A stretch of DNA of 56,459 nucleotides, taken from assembly GCF_009176975.1 (NCBI RefSeq), contig NZ_WEZG01000018.1:1-56459 (forward strand), given 5' to 3'. Positions 16,712 through 25,549 of this stretch are shown here, in pieces; position 1 is the first letter of the stretch, and every line of letters starts with the position of its first letter. The notes beneath the pieces were generated by a model, which was given only the letters and a program-made list of their open reading frames with translations, was not told the DNA's origin and made no database searches. Source of the stretch: Aureimonas psammosilenae. Its GTDB lineage: Bacteria; Pseudomonadota; Alphaproteobacteria; Rhizobiales; Rhizobiaceae. The translations under genes and the position numbers were made by a program.

Positions 16712-17803
16712 TCAGGCGGCCGAGAACACGGCGCGCGGATTGTCGACCATGATCGCGTCGATGACGGTGTCGGCGACGCCGTGGCGTTTGAGGCGCGGCA
16801 CGAAATGCTTGAGGACATGGGCGTAGCCGAAGCCGCCGAAGCGGGTCAGCATCATCTTCAGGAACACGTCCTGGCTGAGGAGCACGCGGTCGGCGAAGCC
16901 GGCATCGACAAGGCTCCGGATCGCCCGCGCGTTTTCCTCGTCGGAAGGGGACTGGGCGTCCTGGTCGGCATAATAATAGTCCATGCCGATCATGTCGTAT
17001 TCCAGAAACGCCCCGCGCCGGGCGAGACTCGTCTGGTAGGGCAGATCCGCGTGGCTCGGGTTCATGTGGCAGAGAACCGTGTGGCGGAGGTCCGCGCCTT
17101 CCGCTTCCACGACATCGAGAACCTCGTGGGCGAGGCGCTCCCAGCCGGGAAGGTGGATCGAGAGGGGCACGCCGGTTCGCGCCGAGGCTCTGGCACTCGC
17201 GCGCAAGGATTTCCGCTCCTCGGGCGTAAAATCCTTGGAAACGCCGACCTCGCCGATGATGCCGGCCATGATCGCCGGCTTCTCCGCCGCGCCGCCGACA
17301 TCCTTGACGATGAGGTCGGCGACCTCGTCCACGTCCATCCGCTTCAACCATTCGGGATGGCTGAATTCGAGGTAAAAGCCTGAGCCCATGACGATCTTCA
17401 GGTTTCCCATGCGGGAAATGCGGGCGAGCTTCTCGGGATCGCGGCCGATGCCGAAATTCGTCGGATCCACCACCGTGTGGCCGCCGAGCGCCTGGAACAG
17501 CTTCAGCTCCGACAAGGCGAGGTCGCTATCGGTCAGCGAAACGTTGTCCCGGTTCATATAGGGGTTCATCCGCAATTCGCCGATGATCTCTATTCGCACC
17601 GGCCCCTCGTTCAGAACCGGGTCCGGCGGATGGCAGGGGCAGCGCCACGCCTTCGAGCCATCGATAAGGATGTGCTCGTGCATCAGGGTCACGCCCATCT
17701 CGGCGACGGGAAGCGGGCCGGTGACGGTCATCACATGGCCGGACCGGACGCCGATGCCGGGGGCGGCATGATGTTGGCCGGGCCTGAGAAATTCGAGGGC
17801 CAT
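16712..17803 (-). CDS. Phosphotriesterase-family hydrolase, probable sugar lactonase
   Basis: This 363-residue amidohydrolase-superfamily protein has GVTLMHEHILID, giving the HxH metal ligands, then EVGVSKDFTPEE, LSIHLPGWER and VLCHMNPSHAD for later metal ligands, and VLLSQDVFLKMML with the final aspartate. The usual bridging lysine or glutamate appears to be the E in GEVG. Relatives in sugar operons hydrolyse lactones or phosphorylated lactones rather than organophosphates. It starts 3 bp after the permease stop, clearly in the same operon. Confidence 0.85.
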   Translation of the reverse strand: MALEFLRPGQHHAAPGIGVRSGHVMTVTGPLPVAEMGVTLMHEHILIDGSKAWRCPCHPPDPVLNEGPVRIEIIGELRMNPYMNRDNVSLTDSDLALSELKLFQALGGHTVVDPTNFGIGRDPEKLARISRMGNLKIVMGSGFYLEFSHPEWLKRMDVDEVADLIVKDVGGAAEKPAIMAGIIGEVGVSKDFTPEERKSLRASARASARTGVPLSIHLPGWERLAHEVLDVVEAEGADLRHTVLCHMNPSHADLPYQTSLARRGAFLEYDMIGMDYYYADQDAQSPSDEENARAIRSLVDAGFADRVLLSQDVFLKMMLTRFGGFGYAHVLKHFVPRLKRHGVADTVIDAIMVDNPRAVFSAA

Positions 17804-17806
17804 GGC

Positions 17807-18835
17807 TCAGGTCTTGCCCTTCGCGCCGCGGAAGATGCGGAAGTTCAGCCAGATCGCGACGAGGATGATGGAGCCCGTGATGATCGGGGTGAGGAACGGC
17901 GACATATGCGAGAGGATCAGGCCGTTGGCGATCACCGAGACCGTCAGCGCGCCGAGCACCGTGCCGACCATGGTTCCGCGCCCGCCGAAGAGCGAGGTGC
18001 CGCCGAGAACCACGGCGGCGATCACGTCGAGCTCGAAGCCCTGGCCGGAATTGGAGGAGCCGGAGCCGAGGCGACCGGCGAGAACGATGCCGGCGAGCGC
18101 GGCGGCCGTGGACGAGATCATGTAGACGAAAAGCAGCATCCGGCGCGTGTCGATGCCGGCGCGGCGCACCGCTTCCTTGTTGGCCCCGATGCCGGTGACA
18201 TAGCGCCCGAAGCGCGTGCCGTTGAAGACGAGGGCCGCGAGCCCGAGGCTCGCCAGCGCGATCCAGGCGGGGATGGGAACGCCCAGAAACCAGCCGCGCC
18301 CCATGGTGACGAAGGGGCTGTCGGGGGCGATCGGGATCGAATACCCGCCGGTGACGAGCAGCGCCACGCCCCGGATCACCGACAAGCCCGCCAGCGTCAC
18401 GATAAAGGCGGGGATGCCCTCATAGGCGATAAAGAAGCCCTGGAACGCGCCGACCAGCGCGCCGAGGAGGAGCATCGCGAGGATCACCAGCGGCCAGGGC
18501 ACGCCCATCTGGAGAAGCGCCGCCGACAGGGCGCAGACAAGGGCGAGAACCGAGCCGACGGACAGATCGATGCCGCCGGTGGTGATCACGAGGGTCATCG
18601 CCCCCGCCACGATCAGCAACGGGGCGGACTGGCGAACGACGTTCAAAAGGTTCGGGGCGGTGAGAAAGGCGTCGGTCGCGAAGGTGAAAAGGAGGCAGAC
18701 CGCCACGAAGAAGATGGCGATGGAGCCGACCGAGCCGTTGGCCATGAAGCGGTCGTGGAGCGTCGCCTTGCGCACGCGCGGCGCGGCGCCCGGCGCGTGG
18801 AGGGTCGCGCTCTGCGAAGGGGTGGGCGGGCTCAC
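17807..18835 (-). CDS. Ribose-type ABC transporter permease
   Basis: This 342-residue inner-membrane protein has about 8-10 helices. It shows the RbsC-family stretches VITTGGIDLSVGSVLAL, GAFQGFFIAYEGIPAFIVTL, and SSTAAALAGIVLAGRLGSG followed by FELDVIAAVVLGGTSLFGGRG. It forms the channel of a CUT2-class sugar importer with the neighbouring ATPase and binding protein. It overlaps the ATPase stop by 4 bp. Confidence 0.92.
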   Translation of the reverse strand: MSPPTPSQSATLHAPGAAPRVRKATLHDRFMANGSVGSIAIFFVAVCLLFTFATDAFLTAPNLLNVVRQSAPLLIVAGAMTLVITTGGIDLSVGSVLALVCALSAALLQMGVPWPLVILAMLLLGALVGAFQGFFIAYEGIPAFIVTLAGLSVIRGVALLVTGGYSIPIAPDSPFVTMGRGWFLGVPIPAWIALASLGLAALVFNGTRFGRYVTGIGANKEAVRRAGIDTRRMLLFVYMISSTAAALAGIVLAGRLGSGSSNSGQGFELDVIAAVVLGGTSLFGGRGTMVGTVLGALTVSVIANGLILSHMSPFLTPIITGSIILVAIWLNFRIFRGAKGKT

Positions 18836-19635
18836 AGGCTGGCTCCCTCTGCCGGCGATCCGCCGTGGCGGGCCGAGCGGGCGGCGAATTTGCGCCCGAC
18901 GATGAGATTGACGACTTCCTCGATGTCGGTCTCGGCCACCCGCCGCTCGGCGACGTTGCGGCCCTCGTACATCACCTGGATGCGGTCGCAGACGAGGAAG
19001 AGGTCCTGGAGGCGGTGGGTGATCAGGATCACCGACACGCCGCGCGCCGACACGGTGCGGATGAGATCCAGCACCGCTTCCACCTCGGCCACAGCCAGCG
19101 CCGCCGTTGGCTCGTCCATGATGAGGACCTTCGGATCGAAGGACGCGGCCCGGCCGATGGCGATCGACTGGCGCTGGCCGCCCGACAGGTTCTCCACCTT
19201 CAACCGCGTATCGGCGATGACGATGCCGAGCCGCTCCAGCATGGCTCTCGCCTCGTCATGCATCCGCTTCTTGTCGAGGAGCTTGACGCCGCCAAGGCTC
19301 TTCACCGGCTCGCGGCCGAGGAAGATGTTACCCGCGACATCCACCGTGTCGCAAAGCGAAAGGTCCTGGTAGACCATCTCGACATGGGCGGCGCGCGCGT
19401 CGGCGGGGGTGGCGAAGGCGACCGGCTGCCCGTCGATCTCGATCGTGCCGCTATCCGGCACCACCGCGCCGGACAGGACCTTGGACAAGGTCGACTTGCC
19501 CGCGCCGTTGTCGCCGACGAGCCCGAGCACCTCGCCGGGGGCGAGATGCAGCGACACGTCGTGAAGCGTCTGGATCGGCCCGTAACGCTTGGTGATGCCG
19601 GTCATCCGGACCCGGTCGGGCGGGTTCATGCTCAT
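18832..19635 (-). CDS. Ribose-type ABC transporter ATP-binding protein (single domain)
   Basis: The 267-residue ATPase carries Walker A VGDNGAGKST, signature NLSGGQRQSIAIGRA, Walker B VLIMDEPTAAL and the H-loop ILITHRLQDLF. It corresponds to a single nucleotide-binding domain, whereas ribose RbsA usually has two fused; the one-domain form is common for FrcA-like rhizobial importers. It energises import of the substrate bound by the protein at 19773-20714. Confidence 0.92.
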   Translation of the reverse strand: MSMNPPDRVRMTGITKRYGPIQTLHDVSLHLAPGEVLGLVGDNGAGKSTLSKVLSGAVVPDSGTIEIDGQPVAFATPADARAAHVEMVYQDLSLCDTVDVAGNIFLGREPVKSLGGVKLLDKKRMHDEARAMLERLGIVIADTRLKVENLSGGQRQSIAIGRAASFDPKVLIMDEPTAALAVAEVEAVLDLIRTVSARGVSVILITHRLQDLFLVCDRIQVMYEGRNVAERRVAETDIEEVVNLIVGRKFAARSARHGGSPAEGASL

Positions 19636-19731
19636 GGGCGTGCGCTCGGGTCCCGTTGCGGGTGGGCGAGGGAAGAAAGGTGGCGGAGGGGCCGCATGGT
19701 TTGCATGGGCTTGGGCCCCTCCGCTCGCGAT

Positions 19732-19753
19732 CGCCTTTCGGGCAGGAAAGGCG
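19732..19753 (-). promoter_or_regulatory. Hairpin between binding-protein and ATPase genes
   Basis: CGCCTTTC (19732-19739) and GAAAGGCG (19746-19753) form a perfect 8-bp stem with a 6-nt loop, 19 bp after the binding-protein stop in the direction of transcription. Such hairpins in binding-protein-dependent importers protect the upstream mRNA and lower expression of the membrane genes. Confidence 0.55.
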
Positions 19754-19772
19754 AAAGGGGAACGGGGCGGCG

Positions 19773-20714
19773 TTACTTGAACATGCCCCGGAACTGGTCG
19801 ACATTCTCCTTGGTGACGACGGTCACCGGCACGTTGATGATCGGCTCGACCTTGCCGCCCTTCTTGAGGGTGGCGAGCGCTTCCACGGCGGCCTTGCCTT
19901 CGCCGGCGGGGTCCTGCTGGACGACGGCGGCGACCCAGCCCTCGTCGATGCCCTTCACGGCCTGCGCCGTCAGGTCCCAGCCGAAGACCTTCACGTCGCT
20001 TTGCCGACCCTGGCTTTCCACCGCCGAGACCGCGCCGATCAGGGCCGGCTCGCCCGTGGCGTAGAGGGTCGTCATGGTGGGATTGGCGGTCATCAGGTTC
20101 TCGGCCGCGCCGAGCGCCACGTCCTGGACGTTCTGGCCGTCCACCGTGTCGAGGAACTGCACTTTGGCGCCGCTTTCGGTCACGGCCTTCTTGAAGCCGT
20201 CCAGCCGCTGGTTCTGGATGAAGGAATTGAGCGCGCCGACGACGCCGACGGTGGCCTCGCCCTTCATCTCCTTGGCGACGTAATCGGCATAGTGCTTGCC
20301 GATCAGTTCGCCGGCTTTGGCGTTATCGACGCCGACAAAGGAGATGTTGTCGCCGTCCGGGATCTGCGCATCGATGGCGATCACCGGGATGCCGGCCTTC
20401 TTGGCTTCCGTGATCGCCGGCTTCACGCCGTTGACGTCGATGGCGATCAGGATGATGCCGTCGACCTTCTGGGTCACGTAGTTCTCGATGGCGGTGTTCT
20501 GGGCGGCGGGCACGTTGTTGGCGTCGAAGATCACGAGATCGGCGCCGGCGGCGGTGGCGGCGGCCTTCGCGCCGTCGTTGATCTGGTTGAAGAACAAAGC
20601 CTGCTGGTTGATCGTCACCAGGGCGTAGGTGTCGGCCGAAGCGGCGGACATGGCCGAGGACCCGAAGAGTGCCAGAACAACGGCGCCGAGGCCGAGCTTG
20701 CGGGAGAGGCGCAT
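19773..20714 (-). CDS. Sugar ABC transporter substrate-binding protein
   Basis: This 313-residue periplasmic protein starts at the ATG at 20714, with AGGGGAA upstream. Residues 1-27 form a signal peptide ending in SAASA. The mature part begins TYALVTINQQALFFNQINDGAKAAATAAGADL and contains VIFDANN and QKVDGIILIAIDVNGVKPAITEAKKAGIPVIAID, the ribose/galactose-binding (periplasmic-binding-protein type 1) pattern. It captures the operon's substrate. The gene is first in the operon and is followed by a hairpin. The XRE-cupin gene lies upstream. Confidence 0.92.
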   Translation of the reverse strand: MRLSRKLGLGAVVLALFGSSAMSAASADTYALVTINQQALFFNQINDGAKAAATAAGADLVIFDANNVPAAQNTAIENYVTQKVDGIILIAIDVNGVKPAITEAKKAGIPVIAIDAQIPDGDNISFVGVDNAKAGELIGKHYADYVAKEMKGEATVGVVGALNSFIQNQRLDGFKKAVTESGAKVQFLDTVDGQNVQDVALGAAENLMTANPTMTTLYATGEPALIGAVSAVESQGRQSDVKVFGWDLTAQAVKGIDEGWVAAVVQQDPAGEGKAAVEALATLKKGGKVEPIINVPVTVVTKENVDQFRGMFK

Positions 20715-20894
20715 TCGGAATTCCCCTTCGTGGATCTGCCCGGCACCGGGCCCGCACCGGTTCGGTGCGAGGGGAGAATTCAAGAGACTTGAATGCATGT
20801 CAAGCCATTTGCCGAATTTTCGGATGGGGGCCGCGCTTGCCGATTTTTTGTGCAGCGCACCCACGCCGCCTAAGCCGAAAATCTCCCGGCGGGA

Positions 20895-21548
20895 TCAGAA
20901 GGTCGGCGGCGTGTTCACCCAGAAGATGCTCGCCGGCTCGGAGCCGCCATTGCGGTAATGGTGCGGGCGCTCCGAGCGGAAGGCGAAGGAATCGCCGGCT
21001 TTCAACAGAAAGCTGCGCTCGTCGACGATCAGTTCCACCACGCCCGCGATCACGTAGCCGACTTCCTCGCCGGCATGGCTGATCGGCCCCGCGCTGGTGC
21101 CGTTCGCGCCGATATGGTGGATGTTGCATTGCAGGAGATGGCCGGCGGAATAAGGGATCACGCGCTCCAGCGCGACGCCGTCGCCCTGGCGCAAGGGGTC
21201 GAGCGCGATCAGCGGCCTTTGCCCGGCGCGGAAGATGATGCCCTCCTCGCCGTCGACCTCCTCGAACATACGGCCGATATTGGTGCTTAAGACCTCCACC
21301 AGTTTGTGCAGCATCGGCAGGGACGGCGAAGCCTTGCCGTTCTCGACCTTCGACAGGAGGCTTTCGGAACAGCCGGCGGCGAGCGCCACCTCCTTCAGCG
21401 TCATGCCCTTGGTCTGGCGGGCGAGCTTCAGGCGCAGCCCGAGCTTGGCGCTGGCGCTGGTGGAGGAAACGGGAAGGGATGCGGACAATACGGGCCCCTG
21501 GTGAGCAACCATTCCCAGCATGACATGCCGCTTCAGGTTGAACAACAT
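20895..21548 (-). CDS. XRE-family regulator with cupin sensor domain
   Basis: The product has up to 217 residues; starts at 21521 or 21512 are also possible and would drop a non-conserved N-terminus. The helix-turn-helix is LGLRLKLARQTKGMTLKEVA, then CSESLLSKVENGKASPSLPML. The C-terminal cupin reads ISHAGEEVGYVIAGVVELIV, then FLLKAGDSFAFRSERPHHYRNGG. This architecture is common for regulators of amine, amino acid or sugar catabolism. Its place 180 bp upstream of the binding-protein gene, same direction, suggests it controls that operon. Confidence 0.88.
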   Translation of the reverse strand: MLFNLKRHVMLGMVAHQGPVLSASLPVSSTSASAKLGLRLKLARQTKGMTLKEVALAAGCSESLLSKVENGKASPSLPMLHKLVEVLSTNIGRMFEEVDGEEGIIFRAGQRPLIALDPLRQGDGVALERVIPYSAGHLLQCNIHHIGANGTSAGPISHAGEEVGYVIAGVVELIVDERSFLLKAGDSFAFRSERPHHYRNGGSEPASIFWVNTPPTF

Positions 21549-21720
21549 GAAAGGGGCTTGAACGGTGCGTCACCCCTCTCGACGCGCCGCGCGGGTTTTT
21601 GGCGGCGTGTCGGGGCGCGCCGTCGGGTGGGCGATCGCCCGGCGGTGGCGATGCCTGAATGCGGGAACGCCTGCCCTAGGGTCCGGGCGCGAAGAACCCG
21701 CGCCCGGGAAAACGCGATGA

Positions 21721-22032
21721 TTACCGGGGCAAAGCCCGCTCCACGTCGGTCAGCGTCTGGTTCATCCGGTCGACATCCTTCGGCTCGATGGTGCCGTTGC
21801 GGGTCTGGAGATTGCCGGCCTGCGTTTGCACGCGCCCGACGGTGAGGTGGAGGCTCTTGGCCTTCTTCTTGGACAGCTTGTGCTCGTTCGCGGCGATGTC
21901 GATGCGATCGTTCAAGGTCGCCGCGCGGTTCTGCAGATAATCGGCGTCGTTCGTCGCGGCATCCTGCGCATGGGCGGGCGCCCCCAACCAAAGCAAGGGC
22001 AGAACGGCGGAAACAAGAAGAGCTCGACGCAT
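21721..22032 (-). CDS. Small secreted protein of unknown function
   Basis: From the ATG at 22032 the product has 103 residues. MRRALLVSAVLPLLWLGAPAHAQDA is a clear signal peptide with a cleavage site after AHA. The mature 80 residues are charged and helical (DYLQNRAATLNDRIDIAANE, then HKLSKKKAKSLHLTVGRVQT), like small periplasmic helical-bundle proteins in rhizobia. No family name is assigned. Confidence 0.6.
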   Translation of the reverse strand: MRRALLVSAVLPLLWLGAPAHAQDAATNDADYLQNRAATLNDRIDIAANEHKLSKKKAKSLHLTVGRVQTQAGNLQTRNGTIEPKDVDRMNQTLTDVERALPR

Positions 22033-22310
22033 GACGGGTGATCCATTGCCATTGAACACGGGAAAACATCCGCCGACGCGAAGGCGAACACCGCGCCGAC
22101 GGCGAGCCAGTTCCACGCTTCAGATGGCGGATGCATGGCGCTACCCGCCATGCGGGCAAATAACCCGCGATGAGGGAGAGCAAGTTGTGGATGAGGGGTT
22201 GCGACAGGGCTCCCCCGATCCGGTCGGGATGAGAGAACAGACCCACTTCCGCGCGGCGGACGCGGACCTGATTTGCAGGGCGATGCGTCGCCGGCTTCGG
22301 TCCGACGCGT

Positions 22311-22871
22311 TCAGGGAAGAAGGCCGCTGCCTCGGTAGGCCGCGATGACGTCGTCGTAGGCGGCGACCTCGTTGCGTCCGTGCGCGATCATCTGGGCACC
22401 CGAGACCGCCGCGAAGACGGCCCTGGCGCGATGCCTTGCATCACCCGCATCCGCATCGTCTTCTGACGCCAGCACGCCGGCGAGCCAGCGCTCGTTCATC
22501 TCTCCCCATCGCACCACCTCGGCCCGGACATCTTCGGGAAGTTCGTTGCGCTCGGCCGACAGCATCCCGGCCAGACACATGCGGTTGCCGTTCAGGAGCG
22601 TGCGGCGGAACATATCGGTGTACTGGTCCATCAGGACGCCGCGCCCGGAGCCCTCCGCCTGAAGGTTGTCGAGAAACGCCTCGTGCCGCTCGATGTAGCT
22701 GCGCATGATCGCCGCCACCAATTCCCCTTTCGTCGGGAAATAATAGTGGATGCTGGCGCTCTTGATGCCGACCTCCTTGGCCAGCTCGCGGAAGCTGAGG
22801 CCGTGATAGCCGAGGTCCTGCACGGTGAGCCGTGCCGCCTCCATGATCCGCTCCCTGGTATTGGTGGTCAT
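22311..22871 (-). CDS. TetR/AcrR-family repressor
   Basis: This 186-residue protein starts at MTTNTRERIMEAARLTVQDL. The TetR helix-turn-helix follows, GYHGLSFRELAKEVGIKSAS then IHYYFPTKGELVAAIM. The C-terminal ligand domain is of the TetR_C type often found beside glutathione transferases or reductases. It diverges from the glutathione transferase gene at 22984, with a palindrome in between, so it probably represses both genes. Confidence 0.9.
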   Translation of the reverse strand: MTTNTRERIMEAARLTVQDLGYHGLSFRELAKEVGIKSASIHYYFPTKGELVAAIMRSYIERHEAFLDNLQAEGSGRGVLMDQYTDMFRRTLLNGNRMCLAGMLSAERNELPEDVRAEVVRWGEMNERWLAGVLASEDDADAGDARHRARAVFAAVSGAQMIAHGRNEVAAYDDVIAAYRGSGLLP

Positions 22872-22944
22872 CTCCGCCCCCGTCTGCCTGACGATAGATA
22901 GGCTTTGACAAGCCGGGTGGGAAGCGCACATAGATCCCCGCATC

Positions 22945-22962
22945 CTACCTGCCGATAGGTAG
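22945..22962. promoter_or_regulatory. Candidate TetR operator
   Basis: CTACCT (22945-22950) and AGGTAG (22957-22962) form a perfect inverted repeat with a 6-nt spacer, 22 bp upstream of the glutathione transferase ATG. A related half site, ATAGATAGG, lies near 22895. The position between divergent tetR and its likely target fits an operator. Confidence 0.6.
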
Positions 22963-22983
22963 ACGCAACGACAGGACGCTCCG

Positions 22984-23682
22984 ATGACCGCCAAGCCTTG
23001 CCTCTTCACCTCGCCGTCGGCCTTTCCGAACCCCCAGCGCCTGCGCCTTTTCCTGCATGAGAAGGGCATCGCCGATCAGTTCGAGGAGCATGTCTACGAC
23101 ATGGCGCCCGGCGGCGAGCAGCGGCAGTGGCGTCACCTCAAGATGAACCCGTGGGGCGAAACGCCGACGCTTCGCCTTGCCGATGGCAGCATCCTTTCCG
23201 AAACCGCCGCCATCGTCCGGTATCTGGACCAGGCGCATCCCGGCCGCCGCATCATGGGCGAGACGCCGATGGAGCAGGGGCTCGACGCCATGTGGGACAA
23301 CCGCATCTGGGTCCACGTGCTCTACCGCATCACCACGATGTTCCATGTCCTGCATCAGGGCCTGGGACCCAAGCTCGAACTGACGCACAATCCGGCCTGG
23401 GGCGAGCATTGCCGCAAGGAAGCGCTTGCCCATGCGGGTCTCGTGAACGCGCACTTGTCGGACGGACGCGAGTGGATGCTGGGCAAGGACGCGCCGACCT
23501 TCTCGGACATCACGCTGGCGACGGCCATCGCCTTTTCCAAGTTCCCGGTGAACGCGACACCGCTGGACGAGCGCTTCGAGCATCTCGATGCGTTCTGGCG
23601 GCGTTGGCAGCAGCGACCGGCGTTCCAGGCGGCCTATGCCGATCGAAACAGCGGCGTCGCGGAACTGGACGCTTCGAAATAG
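22984..23682 (+). CDS. Glutathione S-transferase family protein
   Basis: This 232-residue protein has an N-terminal thioredoxin-like half, FTSPSAFPNPQRLRLFLHEK then WGETPTLRLADGSILSETAAIVRYLDQ, where ETAAI holds the glutathione-binding Glu-Ser-like position. A helical C-terminal half follows, with TFSDITLATAIAFSKF. GSTs conjugate glutathione to electrophiles or reduce peroxides. Divergence from tetR suggests induction by a toxic compound. Confidence 0.88.
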   Translation: MTAKPCLFTSPSAFPNPQRLRLFLHEKGIADQFEEHVYDMAPGGEQRQWRHLKMNPWGETPTLRLADGSILSETAAIVRYLDQAHPGRRIMGETPMEQGLDAMWDNRIWVHVLYRITTMFHVLHQGLGPKLELTHNPAWGEHCRKEALAHAGLVNAHLSDGREWMLGKDAPTFSDITLATAIAFSKFPVNATPLDERFEHLDAFWRRWQQRPAFQAAYADRNSGVAELDASK

Positions 23683-23717
23683 GCTGCGGGCAAACCGCCG
23701 GCGATGCCGGAGGGTCA

Positions 23718-23753
23718 CCATGGCGGTCGGAGCCGATCACCCGGCCGCCATGG
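23718..23753. terminator. Hairpin between convergent genes
   Basis: CCATGGCGG (23718-23726) pairs with CCGCCATGG (23745-23753). It lies between the glutathione transferase end and the crtW end. There is no T run, so terminator function is uncertain. Confidence 0.35.
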
Positions 23754-23978
23754 CTCCGCGAAAAGCGAACGAGGACTGCTTCCGCGATGGGATCGGGAAA
23801 CCTCGAACGTCTCGGAAGGATCGACGGTGGATGAACCGGCCTTGCGCCTTCCGCGTCATCCAGGCGACCGAGCGCTTCTCGCTCGGCACGAATGGCCCCG
23901 AAACGGGCGTCTTTATAAGCCGGCTTGATTTGAGTTCGACGCACGGGGCCCGGTTGACCGAGCCGCTCGGCTTTCGTT

Positions 23979-24776
23979 TCAGCGCCCTTGTTCCTCGCGC
24001 CATGTGGCCGGCAGCGCCCACCAGGGCACCCAGGGCTGGGAATGGTGCTCGTGATGGTAGCCGAAATGGAAGCAGGTCAGGAGCGAGGCGAGATAGCCGA
24101 ACTGGTTGGACCGCGCGTTGTGGCGATCGATAAAGGCTTCCTCCTCGTGCCGGTGCGGGCGGAAGGTGCCGAAATAGAAAAGCTGCAAGGACGACAGGAG
24201 CGAGGGCAGCCCGTAGAACAGGACGACATTCTGGACGGGCGCGCCGAGAACGAGGATGTAGAGCGTCACCACGCTGCATACGAAGAGAATGGAGCGCGCC
24301 CCGAAATAGCGCGCGAAGAAGGTGCGGAACCAGGGCCAGAAGCGGTCCGGTTCGTCGGCGAAGAAGTCCGGGTCGTCGACGGTTCCGGGCGCGTCGTGAT
24401 GGGCCATGTGGGCGCCGCGCACCCGCCGCCAGGCAAAGCCGGCATAGATCGTCAGGATAAAGGCGCCGATGGCGGCGTTCACACGCGGCCAGCCGGGGGC
24501 GAGCGAGCGGTGCATGGCGTCGTGGGCCACGATGAAGAGCCCGACGGTGAGCCAGCATTGCACCGCGACGATGACGGGCACGAAGAGGAGCGAGCGCCAC
24601 GAGATCTCGAAAAAGAACACCCCCGCGACGTGGATGGCGATCCAGGAAAGAAGAACGAGAGATGCCAGCGTCAGCCCGATCGCGGCCTGATAAGGCCGTA
24701 GCTTCGGGCGCGCGACGGTCTCCGTTTCGGGGAAGGCGAGCGGGGTGGGGCTCGCCGACATGCCAAGATCGTTCAT
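23979..24776 (-). CDS. crtW: Beta-carotene ketolase CrtW
   Basis: From the ATG at 24776 the enzyme has 265 residues and several membrane segments. The di-iron histidine clusters of the desaturase/ketolase fold are all present: HDAMH, HMAHHDAPG, and HHEHHSQPWVPWW, the last being diagnostic of CrtW. The enzyme adds keto groups at C4 and C4' of beta-ionone rings, giving echinenone and canthaxanthin. It diverges from crtZ across 218 bp. The core genes crtE, crtB, crtI and crtY are not in this window. Confidence 0.9.
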   Translation of the reverse strand: MNDLGMSASPTPLAFPETETVARPKLRPYQAAIGLTLASLVLLSWIAIHVAGVFFFEISWRSLLFVPVIVAVQCWLTVGLFIVAHDAMHRSLAPGWPRVNAAIGAFILTIYAGFAWRRVRGAHMAHHDAPGTVDDPDFFADEPDRFWPWFRTFFARYFGARSILFVCSVVTLYILVLGAPVQNVVLFYGLPSLLSSLQLFYFGTFRPHRHEEEAFIDRHNARSNQFGYLASLLTCFHFGYHHEHHSQPWVPWWALPATWREEQGR

Positions 24777-24994
24777 GCGCGGACACCTATCCTGTTGGGC
24801 GGTCTTGGGGAGCGGCATGCGTCCATTCGCCTGTCCGCCCTTGCGTGCCGGGCGGACGCTCGTTCCTGTAGACTTGCCTGCATCGCGCGCGTCCGATTAG
24901 GTCTCGGCAGTCGGTGCGCCGTCACCATATGACGGGTGACCGGGCGCGGCAGGGTCGTTCTTTTCCCGCCGATCCGCAAACCTTCAGGAGCGCC

Positions 24995-25537
24995 ATGACA
25001 TTCCAAACGCTTCTTTACATCCTGATCGCCCTTCTCACCGTGGTGGCGATGGAAGGCTTTGCCTGGGGCATGCACAAATACGTCATGCACGGCCGCAGCG
25101 GCTGGGGCTGGCACCAGTCGCACCACGAGGAAACCGAAGGCTTCTTCGAGAAGAACGATCTTTATGCGGCGGTGTTCAGCGTGATGGCCACCGCGCTGTT
25201 CTTTCTCGGCCATTACCTGTCGCCGGTGATCCTGGCGGTCGCCTGGGGCATCACGCTCTACGGCCTTCTTTACTTCATCGCCCATGACGGGCTGGTGCAT
25301 CAGCGCTGGCCGTTCCGCTACGTTCCCCATCGCGGCTATGCCAAGCGGCTCGTGCAGGCGCACCGGCTCCACCACGCCGTGGAAGGGCGCGACCACTGCG
25401 TGTCCTTCGGCTTCCTGTACGCCCCGCCGATCGACAAGCTGAAGGCGGAACTGCGCCGATCCGGCGTTCTGGACCGGGAGCGCATCGAGCGCTCGGTGAT
25501 CGCGCAAGGCGCCGCCCACGCCCCCGTGCGCGACTGA
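24995..25537 (+). CDS. crtZ: Beta-carotene hydroxylase CrtZ
   Basis: The product has 180 residues from an ATG with CAGGAG upstream. Four histidine motifs of the CrtZ family are present: HKYVMH, HQSHH, HDGLVH and HRLHH, in a membrane protein with about three to four helices. It hydroxylates C3 and C3' of the carotenoid rings. Together with CrtW it can turn beta-carotene into astaxanthin. The frame is open upstream to 24914 but lacks family resemblance there. Confidence 0.92.
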   Translation: MTFQTLLYILIALLTVVAMEGFAWGMHKYVMHGRSGWGWHQSHHEETEGFFEKNDLYAAVFSVMATALFFLGHYLSPVILAVAWGITLYGLLYFIAHDGLVHQRWPFRYVPHRGYAKRLVQAHRLHHAVEGRDHCVSFGFLYAPPIDKLKAELRRSGVLDRERIERSVIAQGAAHAPVRD

Positions 25538-25549
25538 CCGTCCGGCGGA

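Noticed and set aside
17477-19372. 631-residue plus-strand open frame
   Set aside because: It is antisense to the phosphotriesterase-like gene and both ABC membrane genes, which have clear motifs on the minus strand.
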